From Bacillota bacterium (GTDB taxonomy: Bacteria > Bacillota > Clostridia > Oscillospirales > Acutalibacteraceae): a stretch of DNA of 64,000 nucleotides. Of this stretch, positions 48,461 to 57,594 are shown piece by piece; within the stretch, counting starts at the first letter, position 1, and every line of letters starts with the position of its first letter. A model generated the notes under the pieces. That model was given only the letters and a program-made list of their open reading frames with translations, was not told the DNA's origin and ran no database searches. The stretch is taken from NCBI GenBank assembly GCA_023416955.1, contig JAEZGM010000041.1, positions 56,970-120,969 of the forward strand. The letters run 5' to 3'. The position numbers were made by a program, and so were the translations under genes.

Positions 48461-50287
48461 ATGTGTGGTATAGTTGGTTATATTGGTGACGATCAGGCCG
48501 CACCGATCCTTTTAAAGGGCCTTGAAAAACTGGAGTACCGCGGGTATGATTCCGCCGGTGTCGCGGTTTATGACGGTACTTCCCTGCAGGTTGTTAAAGC
48601 AAAGGGCCGGCTGAAAATTTTAAGCGAAATGATTCATGACGGTGCCGATACCCCCGGTATGGTCGGAATCGGCCATACCCGGTGGGCGACGCACGGCAAA
48701 CCGTCCGACATCAATTCCCACCCCCAGGTCAGCGATTCGGGTAAGTTTGCGGTCGTTCATAACGGAATCATTGAAAATTACCTGGCATTGAAAAATTATC
48801 TGATCAGTAAGGGCGTCACATTTGTCTCCGAAACGGATACGGAAGTCGTGGCCCAGCTTTTGGAATATTACTATAAGGGCGACGTGCTCGATGCCGTTGT
48901 GAAGGTTCTGCAAAAGGTAGAAGGCTCTTATGCGCTCGGGATCATCTGTGCGGATCAGCCCGACGAGCTGCTGGCGGTTCGTAAAGACAGCCCGCTGATT
49001 GTCGGTTTGGGCAATGGGGAAAATTTCATTGCGTCCGACGTACCGGCAATCCTGAATAAAACAAGGGACATTTACCGCCTGAATGATAATGAGATTGTGG
49101 TGCTCAGGCGCGACAGTGTTACCGTCTATAATCTGGATAAAGAAATCGTTGCGAAACAGGCAGAGCATATCAATTGGGATATTTCCGCGGCGGAAAAAGG
49201 CGGATACGAGCACTTCATGGCGAAGGAAATTATGGAGCAGCCGAAAGCGGTGCGCGACACAATTTCACCTCGCATTCAAAACGGGGAAATCGTTCTGGAT
49301 AATATCACGCTGACGGCTGAGCAGATTAAGAATTTCTCAAAAATATATATTGTTGCCTGCGGTTCGGCTTACCATGTCGGCGTGGTGGCAAAATATGTAT
49401 TCGAGAAAATGGTGCGCATACCGGTTGAAGTGGACGTTGCTTCCGAATTCCGTTACCGTGAACCGATTATAGATGATTCCGTTCTGGTGCTTGTCATCAG
49501 CCAGTCCGGTGAAACAGCGGATACGCTGGCAGCTTTGCGTGAAGCCAAGCGTCTCGGCGCGCGCACGCTGTCTATTGTAAACGTCGTCGGAAGCTCCATC
49601 GCAAACGATTCGGACGACGTAATTTACACGTGGGCGGGCCCGGAAATCGCGGTCGCGACAACGAAGGCTTACAGCACACAGCTTGCCGTCGTATACCTTC
49701 TTGCTATCTATTTTGCGGAAAAACTCGGTACCATTTCAAGGAAAGAATACGCGAATTATATTGCGCAGCTGCAGAGCATTCCGGATAAGATTGCAAAGAT
49801 TCTGGAAAATAAAGAAAATATTCAGTACCTTGCTTCCCAGTACTTTAACGCAAAGGATATTTTCTTCATCGGCAGAAATCTGGATTATGCCATGTCGCTG
49901 GAAGGTTCGCTGAAACTGAAAGAAATATCCTATATTCATTCCGAGGCATATGCGGCGGGCGAGCTAAAGCACGGCACCATTTCCCTGATTGAAGAGGGAA
50001 CTCTTGTGGTGGCGCTCGCAACACAACCGCAGCTGTTTGACAAAATGATGAGCAACGTCAAGGAAGTTAAGGCGCGCGGCGCTGTGGCGCTCGGCCTTAC
50101 CACAGAAAACAATACGAAGATCGAGCAGGAAACCGATCATCATATTTATATCCCGCAGGTATGCGACATCATGCTGCCCTCTCTTGCGGTCGTTCCGCTG
50201 CAGCTGTTCTCCTACTATGTCGCGTCGCTGAAGGGCTGCGATATCGATAAACCGCGCAACCTTGCGAAATCCGTAACGGTTGAATAA
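48461..50287 (+). CDS. glmS: glucosamine-fructose-6-phosphate aminotransferase (isomerizing)
   Basis: Makes glucosamine-6-phosphate from fructose-6-P and glutamine, the entry to UDP-GlcNAc and the cell wall (608 residues). The nucleophile Cys is the residue after the start in MCGIVGYIG. The glutaminase domain runs to about 240, followed by two SIS domains (VACGSAYHVG near 298, VISQSGETADT near 346). The conserved end is PRNLAKSVTVE. ATG at 48461 is fixed by that cysteine, and AAGAAGGTG lies upstream. Only 78 bp separate it from purA, so no glmS ribozyme fits there. Confidence 0.97.
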   Translation: MCGIVGYIGDDQAAPILLKGLEKLEYRGYDSAGVAVYDGTSLQVVKAKGRLKILSEMIHDGADTPGMVGIGHTRWATHGKPSDINSHPQVSDSGKFAVVHNGIIENYLALKNYLISKGVTFVSETDTEVVAQLLEYYYKGDVLDAVVKVLQKVEGSYALGIICADQPDELLAVRKDSPLIVGLGNGENFIASDVPAILNKTRDIYRLNDNEIVVLRRDSVTVYNLDKEIVAKQAEHINWDISAAEKGGYEHFMAKEIMEQPKAVRDTISPRIQNGEIVLDNITLTAEQIKNFSKIYIVACGSAYHVGVVAKYVFEKMVRIPVEVDVASEFRYREPIIDDSVLVLVISQSGETADTLAALREAKRLGARTLSIVNVVGSSIANDSDDVIYTWAGPEIAVATTKAYSTQLAVVYLLAIYFAEKLGTISRKEYANYIAQLQSIPDKIAKILENKENIQYLASQYFNAKDIFFIGRNLDYAMSLEGSLKLKEISYIHSEAYAAGELKHGTISLIEEGTLVVALATQPQLFDKMMSNVKEVKARGAVALGLTTENNTKIEQETDHHIYIPQVCDIMLPSLAVVPLQLFSYYVASLKGCDIDKPRNLAKSVTVE

Positions 50288-50308
50288 ACAGGACGTAAAT
50301 CAGATGTT

Positions 50309-50340
50309 CCAAGACTTTGCATTTGACAAACAAGGCCTGG
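50309..50340 (+). repeat. dispersed palindromic repeat, family 2, copy E
   Basis: The right arm CAAACAAGGCCTGG is well conserved and is followed by TAATGG, similar to copy B. The left arm CCAAGACTTTG is degenerate. It is located 31 bp before guaA. Confidence 0.6.
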
Positions 50341-50370
50341 TAATGGAAAAGAAAAGAATGGTGTGATTGA

Positions 50371-51912
50371 ATGACAACTCAAAATGAAGCGGTGCTGATT
50401 CTTGATTTCGGCGGCCAGTACAGCCAGCTGATTGCGCGCCGTGTGCGCGACCTGAATGTGTACTGTGAGATCAAATCGTATAAAACTTCCGCGGAGCAGA
50501 TCCGTGCGGCGGGCTATAAGGGCATTATTTTTTCCGGCGGACCCGATACCGTCTACGATGAAAGCGCCCCCAAGTGTGACCCGAAGATCTTTGATTTGGG
50601 CATTCCGATTTTGGGAATCTGCTACGGAGCTCAGCTTATGGCCTATACGCTCGGCGGCACCGTACAGAGCGCCACCGTGCGCGAATACGGCAAGACGGAA
50701 GTCAGCTTTCATACGGATTCGGTTCTTTTCCAAGGGTTGGAAGAGAAATCCGTCTGCTGGATGAGCCATACCATCTATATTTCACAGGTACCGTCCGGTT
50801 TCTCGGTCACGGCAACCAGCGAAACCTGCCCTACAGCCGCAATGTCAAACGACAGCAGAAAGCTGTACGCGCTGCAGTTCCACCCCGAGGTGGAGCATAC
50901 CGTGCAGGGCAATGAAATGCTCAAAAACTTTTTGTTTAAAGTCTGCGGCTGCTCCGGTGATTGGGTGATGACTTCCTTTATCACAACGGCGATCGACCGG
51001 ATTAAGAAGACAGTCGGTGACAAAAAAGTGATCTGCGCGCTTTCCGGCGGTGTGGATTCCTCCGTCGCCGCGCTGCTGGTACACAGGGCGGTCGGAAAGA
51101 ATCTGACCTGTATCTTTGTGGATCATGGTTTCCTTCGTAAAAATGAGGGAGACGATGTCGAGCGCGTTTTCCGTGAGCAGTTCGATATGAATCTGATCCG
51201 CGTGAATGCACAGGAACGTTTTCTGACAAAACTGGAGGGCGTTTCCGAGCCGGAGCGCAAGCGCAAAATCATTGGCGAGGAATTTATCCGTGTTTTTGAA
51301 GAAGAAGCCGGTAAAATTGATCATGCGGAGTACCTGTGCCAGGGAACCATCTATCCAGATGTTGTTGAAAGCGGTACCGGCGACGCGGCGGTCATCAAAA
51401 GCCACCACAATGTTGGTGGGCTGCCGGAGGATGTCGGCTTCACCGGTCTGGTGGAGCCGCTCCGCGATTTGTTTAAGGATGAAGTGCGGCGCGTCGGTCT
51501 GGAGCTTGGCATTCCGGGCTTTTTGATTTGGCGTCAACCTTTCCCGGGCCCCGGCCTTGCCATTCGCATTATGGGCGAAATTACGCAGGAAAAACTGGAT
51601 ATTCTAAAGGATGCCGATGCGATTTTCCGCGAGGAAGTGGCGGAGTCCGGACTTGACCGTTCCATTAGCCAGTATTTCGCCGTGCTGACGGGAATTAAGA
51701 GCGTCGGTGTCATGGGCGACGGCAGAACATACGACTACACCTTGGCGCTGCGCGCAGTGACCACGACTGACTTTATGACCGCCGACTGGGCAAGAATTCC
51801 CTATGATTTGCTGGAAAAGGTCTCAAACCGCATTGTCAACGAGGTCAAATCCATTAATCGCGTGGTTTATGATATTACGAGCAAGCCCCCGGCCACCATT
51901 GAGTGGGAGTGA
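50371..51912 (+). CDS. guaA: GMP synthase (glutamine-hydrolysing)
   Basis: Converts XMP to GMP with glutamine and ATP (513 residues). The class-I amidotransferase has the nucleophile in GICYGAQLMA near 85 and histidine/glutamate in LQFHPEVEHT near 170. The ATP-pyrophosphatase domain starts near 205 with the P-loop ALSGGVDSSVAA. The C-terminal dimerisation domain ends KPPATIEWE. No guanine riboswitch is visible upstream. guaB is not in the window. The ribosome site is weak. Confidence 0.97.
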   Translation: MTTQNEAVLILDFGGQYSQLIARRVRDLNVYCEIKSYKTSAEQIRAAGYKGIIFSGGPDTVYDESAPKCDPKIFDLGIPILGICYGAQLMAYTLGGTVQSATVREYGKTEVSFHTDSVLFQGLEEKSVCWMSHTIYISQVPSGFSVTATSETCPTAAMSNDSRKLYALQFHPEVEHTVQGNEMLKNFLFKVCGCSGDWVMTSFITTAIDRIKKTVGDKKVICALSGGVDSSVAALLVHRAVGKNLTCIFVDHGFLRKNEGDDVERVFREQFDMNLIRVNAQERFLTKLEGVSEPERKRKIIGEEFIRVFEEEAGKIDHAEYLCQGTIYPDVVESGTGDAAVIKSHHNVGGLPEDVGFTGLVEPLRDLFKDEVRRVGLELGIPGFLIWRQPFPGPGLAIRIMGEITQEKLDILKDADAIFREEVAESGLDRSISQYFAVLTGIKSVGVMGDGRTYDYTLALRAVTTTDFMTADWARIPYDLLEKVSNRIVNEVKSINRVVYDITSKPPATIEWE

Positions 51913-51962
51913 TTTTTAGTATAATATTACTGAAATATTGCTTTTATAAGATTGATTATGTG

Positions 51963-51991
51963 TTGACTGCGCATTAAAAATATGCTATAAA
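51963..51991 (+). promoter_or_regulatory. promoter of the small-RNA candidate
   Basis: TTGACT (51963-51968), 17 bp, TATAAA (51986-51991). The small palindrome TAGCA-A-TGCTA (51996-52006) lies over the expected start site and could be an operator. Confidence 0.6.
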
Positions 51992-51997
51992 TGGTTA

Positions 51998-52066
51998 GCA
52001 ATGCTAGGATAGATGACTATGTTTTTTGCCTGTTTAGGTGAGCTCATAGCCATCTATTTTTTATTT
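51998..52066 (+). ncRNA. small RNA candidate (~70 nt) ending in an intrinsic terminator
   Basis: Starts just downstream of the promoter at 51963. It ends in a hairpin of ATAGATGACTATG (52009-52021) with CATAGCCATCTAT (52045-52057), one mismatch, followed by TTTTTTATTTT. No open frame or ribosome site is present in it. It may be a free small RNA or an attenuated leader whose gene has been lost. No family was recognised. Confidence 0.5.
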
Positions 52067-52068
52067 TA
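52009..52068 (+). terminator. terminator of the small-RNA candidate
   Basis: A 13-bp stem with one A-C mismatch, a loop of 23 nt and a strong T-tract (TTTTTTATTTT). Confidence 0.82.
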
Positions 52069-52457
52069 AAGAGGCCCTCCTTATGGAAAACATGAAATCA
52101 GGCCTGAGCTGAAACGATACAAAAAGCTACTGATTAGCGAAGTTTTATACGCTCCTTGCCATGAACTGTATTCATTGTACGAAAATCAATGCAGGTTGAA
52201 ATTTATCATTCTATATTAAACTAAGAGTCGCTCTCTGCTTCTTGAGTTTAATGATTATTTGGTACCGATTCGAGCAGTACATTTTGCTCAAGGCCCAAAT
52301 ATGGACAATTATACCAGATTTATGTAATTGATTATTATTTTCCTGTGAAGATATTGTTCCAATCAAATTTATGTGATATTTTAATAAATGTTATAGTAAA
52401 AGTTTAAAATTTATATTTATATAATACTTTTTATTAAATTAGAGTCTTAAATTGAAT

Positions 52458-52486
52458 TTGATTTTACTCTCAATTTTTGATATATC
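52458..52486 (+). promoter_or_regulatory. weak promoter candidate for the GH97 gene
   Basis: TTGATT (52458-52463), 17 bp, TATATC (52481-52486). It is 180 bp from the start codon. Offered only as the best match in the region. Confidence 0.3.
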
Positions 52487-52668
52487 ATTTTCCTTAAATA
52501 GGCGCTATCGTCGAACTCCCAAATCTTTTATGATGGAGGAGGATTTGACACCAATGTGAGATTTTAATGGGGCAGGACGAACGCGGCTTGGGGATAAAAT
52601 TCAATTTATCATTGGCAGATCAGTAACTCGGTTGCGATCTTAATTTCACATGAGGATGGAGAAAAAAG

Positions 52669-55600
52669 ATGAAAAAGAAGGTTTGGTATTCTTGTCTGGC
52701 TTTGGTATTAGTTCTTCAGATTATTTTATCAGGCGGGGTCGCCGCGTTTGCCGAAGAAAATCCGGAAACCAATACACAGAAGTCATCGGGTGACGTGCAA
52801 GCTTTACTGAGCAGCAGCGATATCACACAGTATTTGAGCGATCTCACATGGTCTTCCGCCAAAGTAGGATATGGAAGTGCCACAAGGGACAAAGATCTTG
52901 ACGGCAACCCAATTAAACTGAAGGACTCCGGCGGAACCCTACAAACATATCCCAAAGGTTTATTTGCGCATGCGGCCTCACAAATAGACTATGATATTAC
53001 AGATAAAGGCGTTAAGTCTTTCCAATCGTATATCGGAATTAATAACATGAAAACAAACGGCGATTGCGAATTTATTGTTCAGGTAGATGGAGTGGAAAAG
53101 TTTAAAAGTGCTGTTCTGAATTCTGATAGTGTTCAGCAGTTTGTAAACATCGATATTCCCGCTGATGCGAAAATTCTGACACTCATCACCACAACGGGTG
53201 GCGATGATAACAACAGTGATCACAGCGTTTGGGCTGACGCAAAAATCATTTTAGACGGCACTGTACAGAAGAATCTGAAAAACGTGCAGCTGCAGACGGA
53301 TAAATCTGTTATCAAGGTAGGTGAAACTGCGCAGATCACCGCGAAAGGGTATCTGGTTGACGGCTCACAGGCAGTTTTTCAACCCGGCGATCTGGTGTTT
53401 ACGAGCAGCGACGAAGCAGTCACGTCCGTATCAGGGAACGGAGTGGTAAAAGGATTGGCCAACGGAACAGCAACGATCACCTGCAAAGCAACCGTCAACG
53501 GAATTACGAAAGAAGCCGCTCTTGATCTTGCCGTTGGCAACGAAGTTGAAGGCAGGCTATGGTCGGTAGAATCGCCCGATAAAAATACAAATATTATTTT
53601 TAAACTGGATAACGGCAGTCTCCAGTATTCCGTGCAGAAGCAAGGGAAAACCGTACTCGGGTTTTCTCCTGTCGGAATTAACACAAGTCTGGGTGACTTT
53701 TCCAACAACTTAGTTTATTCTTCAGTAACAGCTGCAAAGGAAATCAATGAAACCTATTCGGTTATTTCTCATAAGAAAAGCAAGTATGTAAACCATGCAC
53801 GGGAAAGAATAATTTCTTTTACAAAAAACAGCATGAAATTTGATGTGATTGTCCGCACGTATGATGACGGCGTCGCGTTCCGGTATGTTATTAGATCCGG
53901 CGACGATTCAAAGCAGAGCATGACTGTTTCAGGTGAGTCCACAGGATACCAAATTCCGGCTGGTTCCGAAACCTGGGCGATGGCATATGGCCATAGCAAT
54001 GAATGGTCTTATGAAGACAGCTTTGTGGAAAAGCCAATTGAATCTGTGACAGGCGATCAGTCGGTTCCGTTCCTTTATAGAACACCGGATGGAATATTTA
54101 CCCTGCTGACAGAAGCAGAGCTGAGCGGTGAATACGCAGGTACCATGGTGAAAGCGGAAGGAAACGGACTGCTGCGGGTTTCCTTTACTCCGCAGCAGAA
54201 GGAGCAGCCTGTCAGTACCTCGGCTCCGTTCGTATCCCCGTGGAGAGTTGCCATTACAGGCACGTTAAATGATATTGTACAAAACACCATGGTGGAAAAC
54301 TTAAGCCCGGCGCCGGACGAAAGCTATAACTACGCCGACTGGGCAGAGCCGGGGGTTACCGCCTGGTCTTGGATGTCGGCAGGTTACAGCACTGCCAATC
54401 AGCACGATAAAAATATTATCTTAAAGTATATTGATTTTGCGGCCGATATGGGCTGGAAGTACTATATTATGGATGAAGGCTGGCAGCCGGGGGCTCTTGC
54501 AGGAAGCGACAGCAATTATGCAGGTTATTACGATTGGTTTGACGAAGTAAGAGCACATGCGGACGCAAAGGGTGTTAAGCTGATTGCATGGGTCAGGTGT
54601 GATGATCTGAATACGCAGGCGAAGCGTGATGCAAGGCTGATCGAATGGAAGAAGAAAGGCATCGCTGGTATCAAGGTTGACTTCTTTGATAGGGAAACAC
54701 AGGACAGAACACAGCTTTACGAGGATATTTATAAGCAGTGCTCCAGTCTGGGACTGATTATCAATACCCACGGAGCAAATAAGCCGACCGGTGAAATCAG
54801 AACCTATCCCAATGTCCTGACAAGAGAAGCAATCAGAGGTCAGGAGCAAGGAGATTTAAAACCGGATCAATTTACGCTTTTCCCGTTTATACGCAACGCC
54901 GTGGGCCCGGCCGACGTAACGGAAACATTATATCCGTGCGGCAGCTCAACTACGGTTGGACTGCAGGTTGCATCATCAATTTTGGTTCAAAGCGGACTGC
55001 ACTGCCTTGCCAGCAGCCCGGAAAGTTATTTGAACAGCCCGGCGTATTCTCTTTATAAAGACTTGCCCGCAGTGTGGGACGAAACGAAATTAATCGACGG
55101 GTATCCGGGTGATTTTGCTACAATGGTACGCCGCAGCGGCGACGACTGGTATGGCGCGTCCGTTACGGTGGAGAAGAAAAACGCTGTTTTTCCATTGGAT
55201 TTTCTAAATGACGCAACTACATATTACGCCATGGTCTATAAGGACGATGGGGCCACCCAAAACGATCTGGGGTTTGAGTATAAAGAGGTTAAAAAAGGTG
55301 ATGTCCTGACTGTCCCGATGAAAAAGGGCGGCGGCTGCGCGGTAAAAATACTAAAAAACAAGCCTTCTGCGATTGAAACAATTAATCTGGATAAAACAAC
55401 GGCAAGCATAGAAGAAGGAAGATTTTTTACGCTTACCGCAACGATCACTCCTGAAAAATCACTGATTAGAAATGCTATGTGGACATCAAGCGATAATATG
55501 GTAGCAACCGTTTCTTCCACTGGGATTGTGCGGGGAATTAAGCCCGGCAAGGTAACAATAACGGCAGTTTCACCCGCAGACGGAACCATTAAAGCAGTCT

Positions 55601-57324
55601 GTGCGGTGAACGTTACGGCTTCAGCATACAAGTTTGACGCCAATACATGGAACATTCGCAGCGCGGATACCGACAAAATACGTTTCAATTCGGAAAATTC
55701 AGTTACTATTACGATGCAGCAGGGGGAAGCGGGAAATAATGCCGGCAGCGGAAATTATTTGAAGAATATTATTGCTACCGTGCCTGCCGACCAAAATTTT
55801 GCAATCAGCGCAAAAGTAAGCGGAGGACTCAGTAAAAACTACCAAGCCATGGCGCTGGCAGCCTTTACCGATGAAAAGAATGTTGTTGCCACTATGCGAA
55901 GATTCCATAGCTCCTTCGGCAACAACTGTTTTGCAATGGTACGCAACGAAGTAGTTAACGGTCAGGCTAACAACATGACGGAAGAACCGGCAAGAACAGA
56001 TACCAATAGTGCTGCTGATGCTTACCTCAAATTAGTTAAGAATGGAAAGACCTTCACAAGCTATTACAGCTATGACAACCAAAACTGGACAGAAATCCGT
56101 CATGAGGACGCGAAGGGAGTAATCGGAACTGCCTCGGCTCAGAATATCAAAATTGGAATTTACGCCACCACCGGTAACTCGACTGATTTTAAGGATGTCA
56201 CCTTCTCCAACTTTACCTATTATCCCAATAATGTGGGGCAGGGTGCGCTCATTCCTTTTGCAAAAGAAAACATTCTGCCCAAAACCTATACGGTGACGTT
56301 TGACAGTCAGGGCGCGGATATACCGGCGAATCCTTCCTCCATTGAAGTAACCGAACCGCAGACCATAGTGCAAACCTTGCCGGTTACACCAATAAAAACG
56401 GGCTTTACCTTCGGCGGCTGGTTTACACAGGTGGGCGGACAAGGGACAGAATTTAAGGCTAACACTGTTGTTACTAACAATATTACGATTTACGCCAAAT
56501 GGATCAAAAACCAAAATCCGTCCAAAACCTATACTGTGACTTTTGACAGTCAGGGTGCAACCAGGGCGGCGAATCCGTCTTCCATCGAGGTAACCGAACC
56601 GCAGACCACGGTGCAGGCCTTGCCGACCCCGCCGGTAAAAACCGGGTTTACTTTTGGGGGCTGGTTTACACAAGCTGGCGGACAAGGGGCGGAGTTTAAG
56701 GTAAACACCGCTGTTACGAACAATATTACGGTTTATGCCAAATGGACCAAAAAACGCGATTCACAACCCGGTAATTCGGGGGATTCTGACTCTTCCGGGA
56801 ACAACTCAACCCCGCCGACCTCAGCGAACCACTTTATCAGCGATACAACAGCTGACTTCAGCGTGAAGGGAACATATCAATTTAAAATCACCGTCAAGAG
56901 CGATCTCGTGCCCGCTTTAGTTGCCGGAACTCCGGGCGTTTTTGAAATCCAGCTTGCCAGAAAAGACAGCGGCGAATATTATTTTAAGCTGATTCCAATC
57001 GGAAAGCCGGGGGCGCAGGCCGGAATTTATCTGAATGGCGTAAAGCTTTTGGTGGCGACAATAGATGCATCCGTACCGGCTGTTAAGTCCGACACAACCC
57101 AACGGTTTCATGTTAAGTCATCCGCAGCCTACATCTTTAAACTTACCGCCGATACAAAACCCCGATTTGTATCGGGCACGCCATCTGCGTTTAGGACGGA
57201 ATTTATCCAGTCTGTCGGGAATAATCACTATTTTAGAGTGATTGCAATCGGCAAAACCGGCACTGCCTCCGGCTTCTATATCAATTCGGAGCGGTCGCCG
57301 GTGGCCGTCGCAACCGTCAAGTAG
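52669..57324 (+). CDS. large secreted multidomain glycoside hydrolase, family GH97-like
   Basis: A 1551-residue exported protein. Signal peptide to about 28 (LALVLVLQIILSGGVAAFA). In order: an NPCBM-type carbohydrate-binding module (about 50-200), a Big_2 domain (about 203-293) and a GH97-like unit (about 295-895). The GH97-like unit has an N-terminal beta-sandwich, a (beta/alpha)8 barrel with GWKYYIMDEGWQPG near 600, GIKVDFFDRETQ near 666 and LTREAIRGQEQG near 717, and a C-terminal sheet. A second Big_2 (about 900-985), a laminin-G/DUF1349-like domain (about 990-1190) and two InlB B-type repeats (about 1205-1280 and 1285-1360) follow. A Ser/Asn/Gly linker then leads to two copies of an unrecognised domain of about 80 residues (about 1388-1468 and 1473-1551). 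There is no LPXTG or SLH anchor. GH97 enzymes act on alpha-glucosides or alpha-galactosides. A terminator follows. Confidence 0.88.
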   Translation: MKKKVWYSCLALVLVLQIILSGGVAAFAEENPETNTQKSSGDVQALLSSSDITQYLSDLTWSSAKVGYGSATRDKDLDGNPIKLKDSGGTLQTYPKGLFAHAASQIDYDITDKGVKSFQSYIGINNMKTNGDCEFIVQVDGVEKFKSAVLNSDSVQQFVNIDIPADAKILTLITTTGGDDNNSDHSVWADAKIILDGTVQKNLKNVQLQTDKSVIKVGETAQITAKGYLVDGSQAVFQPGDLVFTSSDEAVTSVSGNGVVKGLANGTATITCKATVNGITKEAALDLAVGNEVEGRLWSVESPDKNTNIIFKLDNGSLQYSVQKQGKTVLGFSPVGINTSLGDFSNNLVYSSVTAAKEINETYSVISHKKSKYVNHARERIISFTKNSMKFDVIVRTYDDGVAFRYVIRSGDDSKQSMTVSGESTGYQIPAGSETWAMAYGHSNEWSYEDSFVEKPIESVTGDQSVPFLYRTPDGIFTLLTEAELSGEYAGTMVKAEGNGLLRVSFTPQQKEQPVSTSAPFVSPWRVAITGTLNDIVQNTMVENLSPAPDESYNYADWAEPGVTAWSWMSAGYSTANQHDKNIILKYIDFAADMGWKYYIMDEGWQPGALAGSDSNYAGYYDWFDEVRAHADAKGVKLIAWVRCDDLNTQAKRDARLIEWKKKGIAGIKVDFFDRETQDRTQLYEDIYKQCSSLGLIINTHGANKPTGEIRTYPNVLTREAIRGQEQGDLKPDQFTLFPFIRNAVGPADVTETLYPCGSSTTVGLQVASSILVQSGLHCLASSPESYLNSPAYSLYKDLPAVWDETKLIDGYPGDFATMVRRSGDDWYGASVTVEKKNAVFPLDFLNDATTYYAMVYKDDGATQNDLGFEYKEVKKGDVLTVPMKKGGGCAVKILKNKPSAIETINLDKTTASIEEGRFFTLTATITPEKSLIRNAMWTSSDNMVATVSSTGIVRGIKPGKVTITAVSPADGTIKAVCAVNVTASAYKFDANTWNIRSADTDKIRFNSENSVTITMQQGEAGNNAGSGNYLKNIIATVPADQNFAISAKVSGGLSKNYQAMALAAFTDEKNVVATMRRFHSSFGNNCFAMVRNEVVNGQANNMTEEPARTDTNSAADAYLKLVKNGKTFTSYYSYDNQNWTEIRHEDAKGVIGTASAQNIKIGIYATTGNSTDFKDVTFSNFTYYPNNVGQGALIPFAKENILPKTYTVTFDSQGADIPANPSSIEVTEPQTIVQTLPVTPIKTGFTFGGWFTQVGGQGTEFKANTVVTNNITIYAKWIKNQNPSKTYTVTFDSQGATRAANPSSIEVTEPQTTVQALPTPPVKTGFTFGGWFTQAGGQGAEFKVNTAVTNNITVYAKWTKKRDSQPGNSGDSDSSGNNSTPPTSANHFISDTTADFSVKGTYQFKITVKSDLVPALVAGTPGVFEIQLARKDSGEYYFKLIPIGKPGAQAGIYLNGVKLLVATIDASVPAVKSDTTQRFHVKSSAAYIFKLTADTKPRFVSGTPSAFRTEFIQSVGNNHYFRVIAIGKTGTASGFYINSERSPVAVATVK

Positions 57325-57351
57325 AGACAGTTCAAAAATATCCATATTGAG

Positions 57352-57395
57352 AGATCCGAATGCAGTGAGTTCAATCTGCATTCGGATCTTTTGTT
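57352..57395 (+). terminator. terminator after the GH97 gene
   Basis: AGATCCGAATGCAG (57352-57365) and CTGCATTCGGATCT (57376-57389), a perfect 14-bp stem followed by TTTTGTT. Confidence 0.88.
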
Positions 57396-57412
57396 AAAGA
57401 TTTTGCGCTTGT

Positions 57413-57445
57413 TTCTTGGATGTTTTCTAAAGTGAACTGACTATG
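57413..57445 (+). repeat. dispersed palindromic repeat, family 1, copy 3 (right half only)
   Basis: The sequence from TTCTTGGATG through TTTTCTAAAGTGAACTGACT to ATG matches the right half of copies at 6007 and 25597. The left half is missing: the sequence upstream is instead the tail of the GH97 terminator. Confidence 0.75.
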
Positions 57446-57594
57446 TGAGATACTGTGTCAATAGCTAAATTGGGGATTTGACTTAATTTAATTTTTAAAT
57501 AAGTGATTCTCCTTAATTTTTAGTAAAGTTTTAGTTAAACAGTAGATATTTATTTTTGTCTTTGCTATACTTAATACTATCGGGAGGATCGAGA

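Larger units (their letters stand above)
51913..52668 (+). other. AT-rich gene-free stretch before the GH97 gene
   Basis: 756 bp without a credible protein gene. The first 150 bp hold a promoter-terminator pair (small-RNA candidate). The middle (52100-52450) shows nothing I can assign. Near 52458 is a weak promoter (TTGATT, 17 bp, TATATC) that could serve the glycosidase gene. A few short ATG frames exist without ribosome sites. The base composition is clearly more AT-rich than the surrounding coding DNA. Confidence 0.6.

Noticed and set aside
51913..52668. Decayed gene in the AT-rich region before the glycosidase
   Set aside because: No frame over about 30 codons with a ribosome site and no recognisable remnant, so it is treated as intergenic.
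52669..57324. Sortase or S-layer anchoring of the glycosidase
   Set aside because: The C-terminus has no LPXTG-type motif, hydrophobic tail or SLH triplet. It ends in the duplicated unknown domain.
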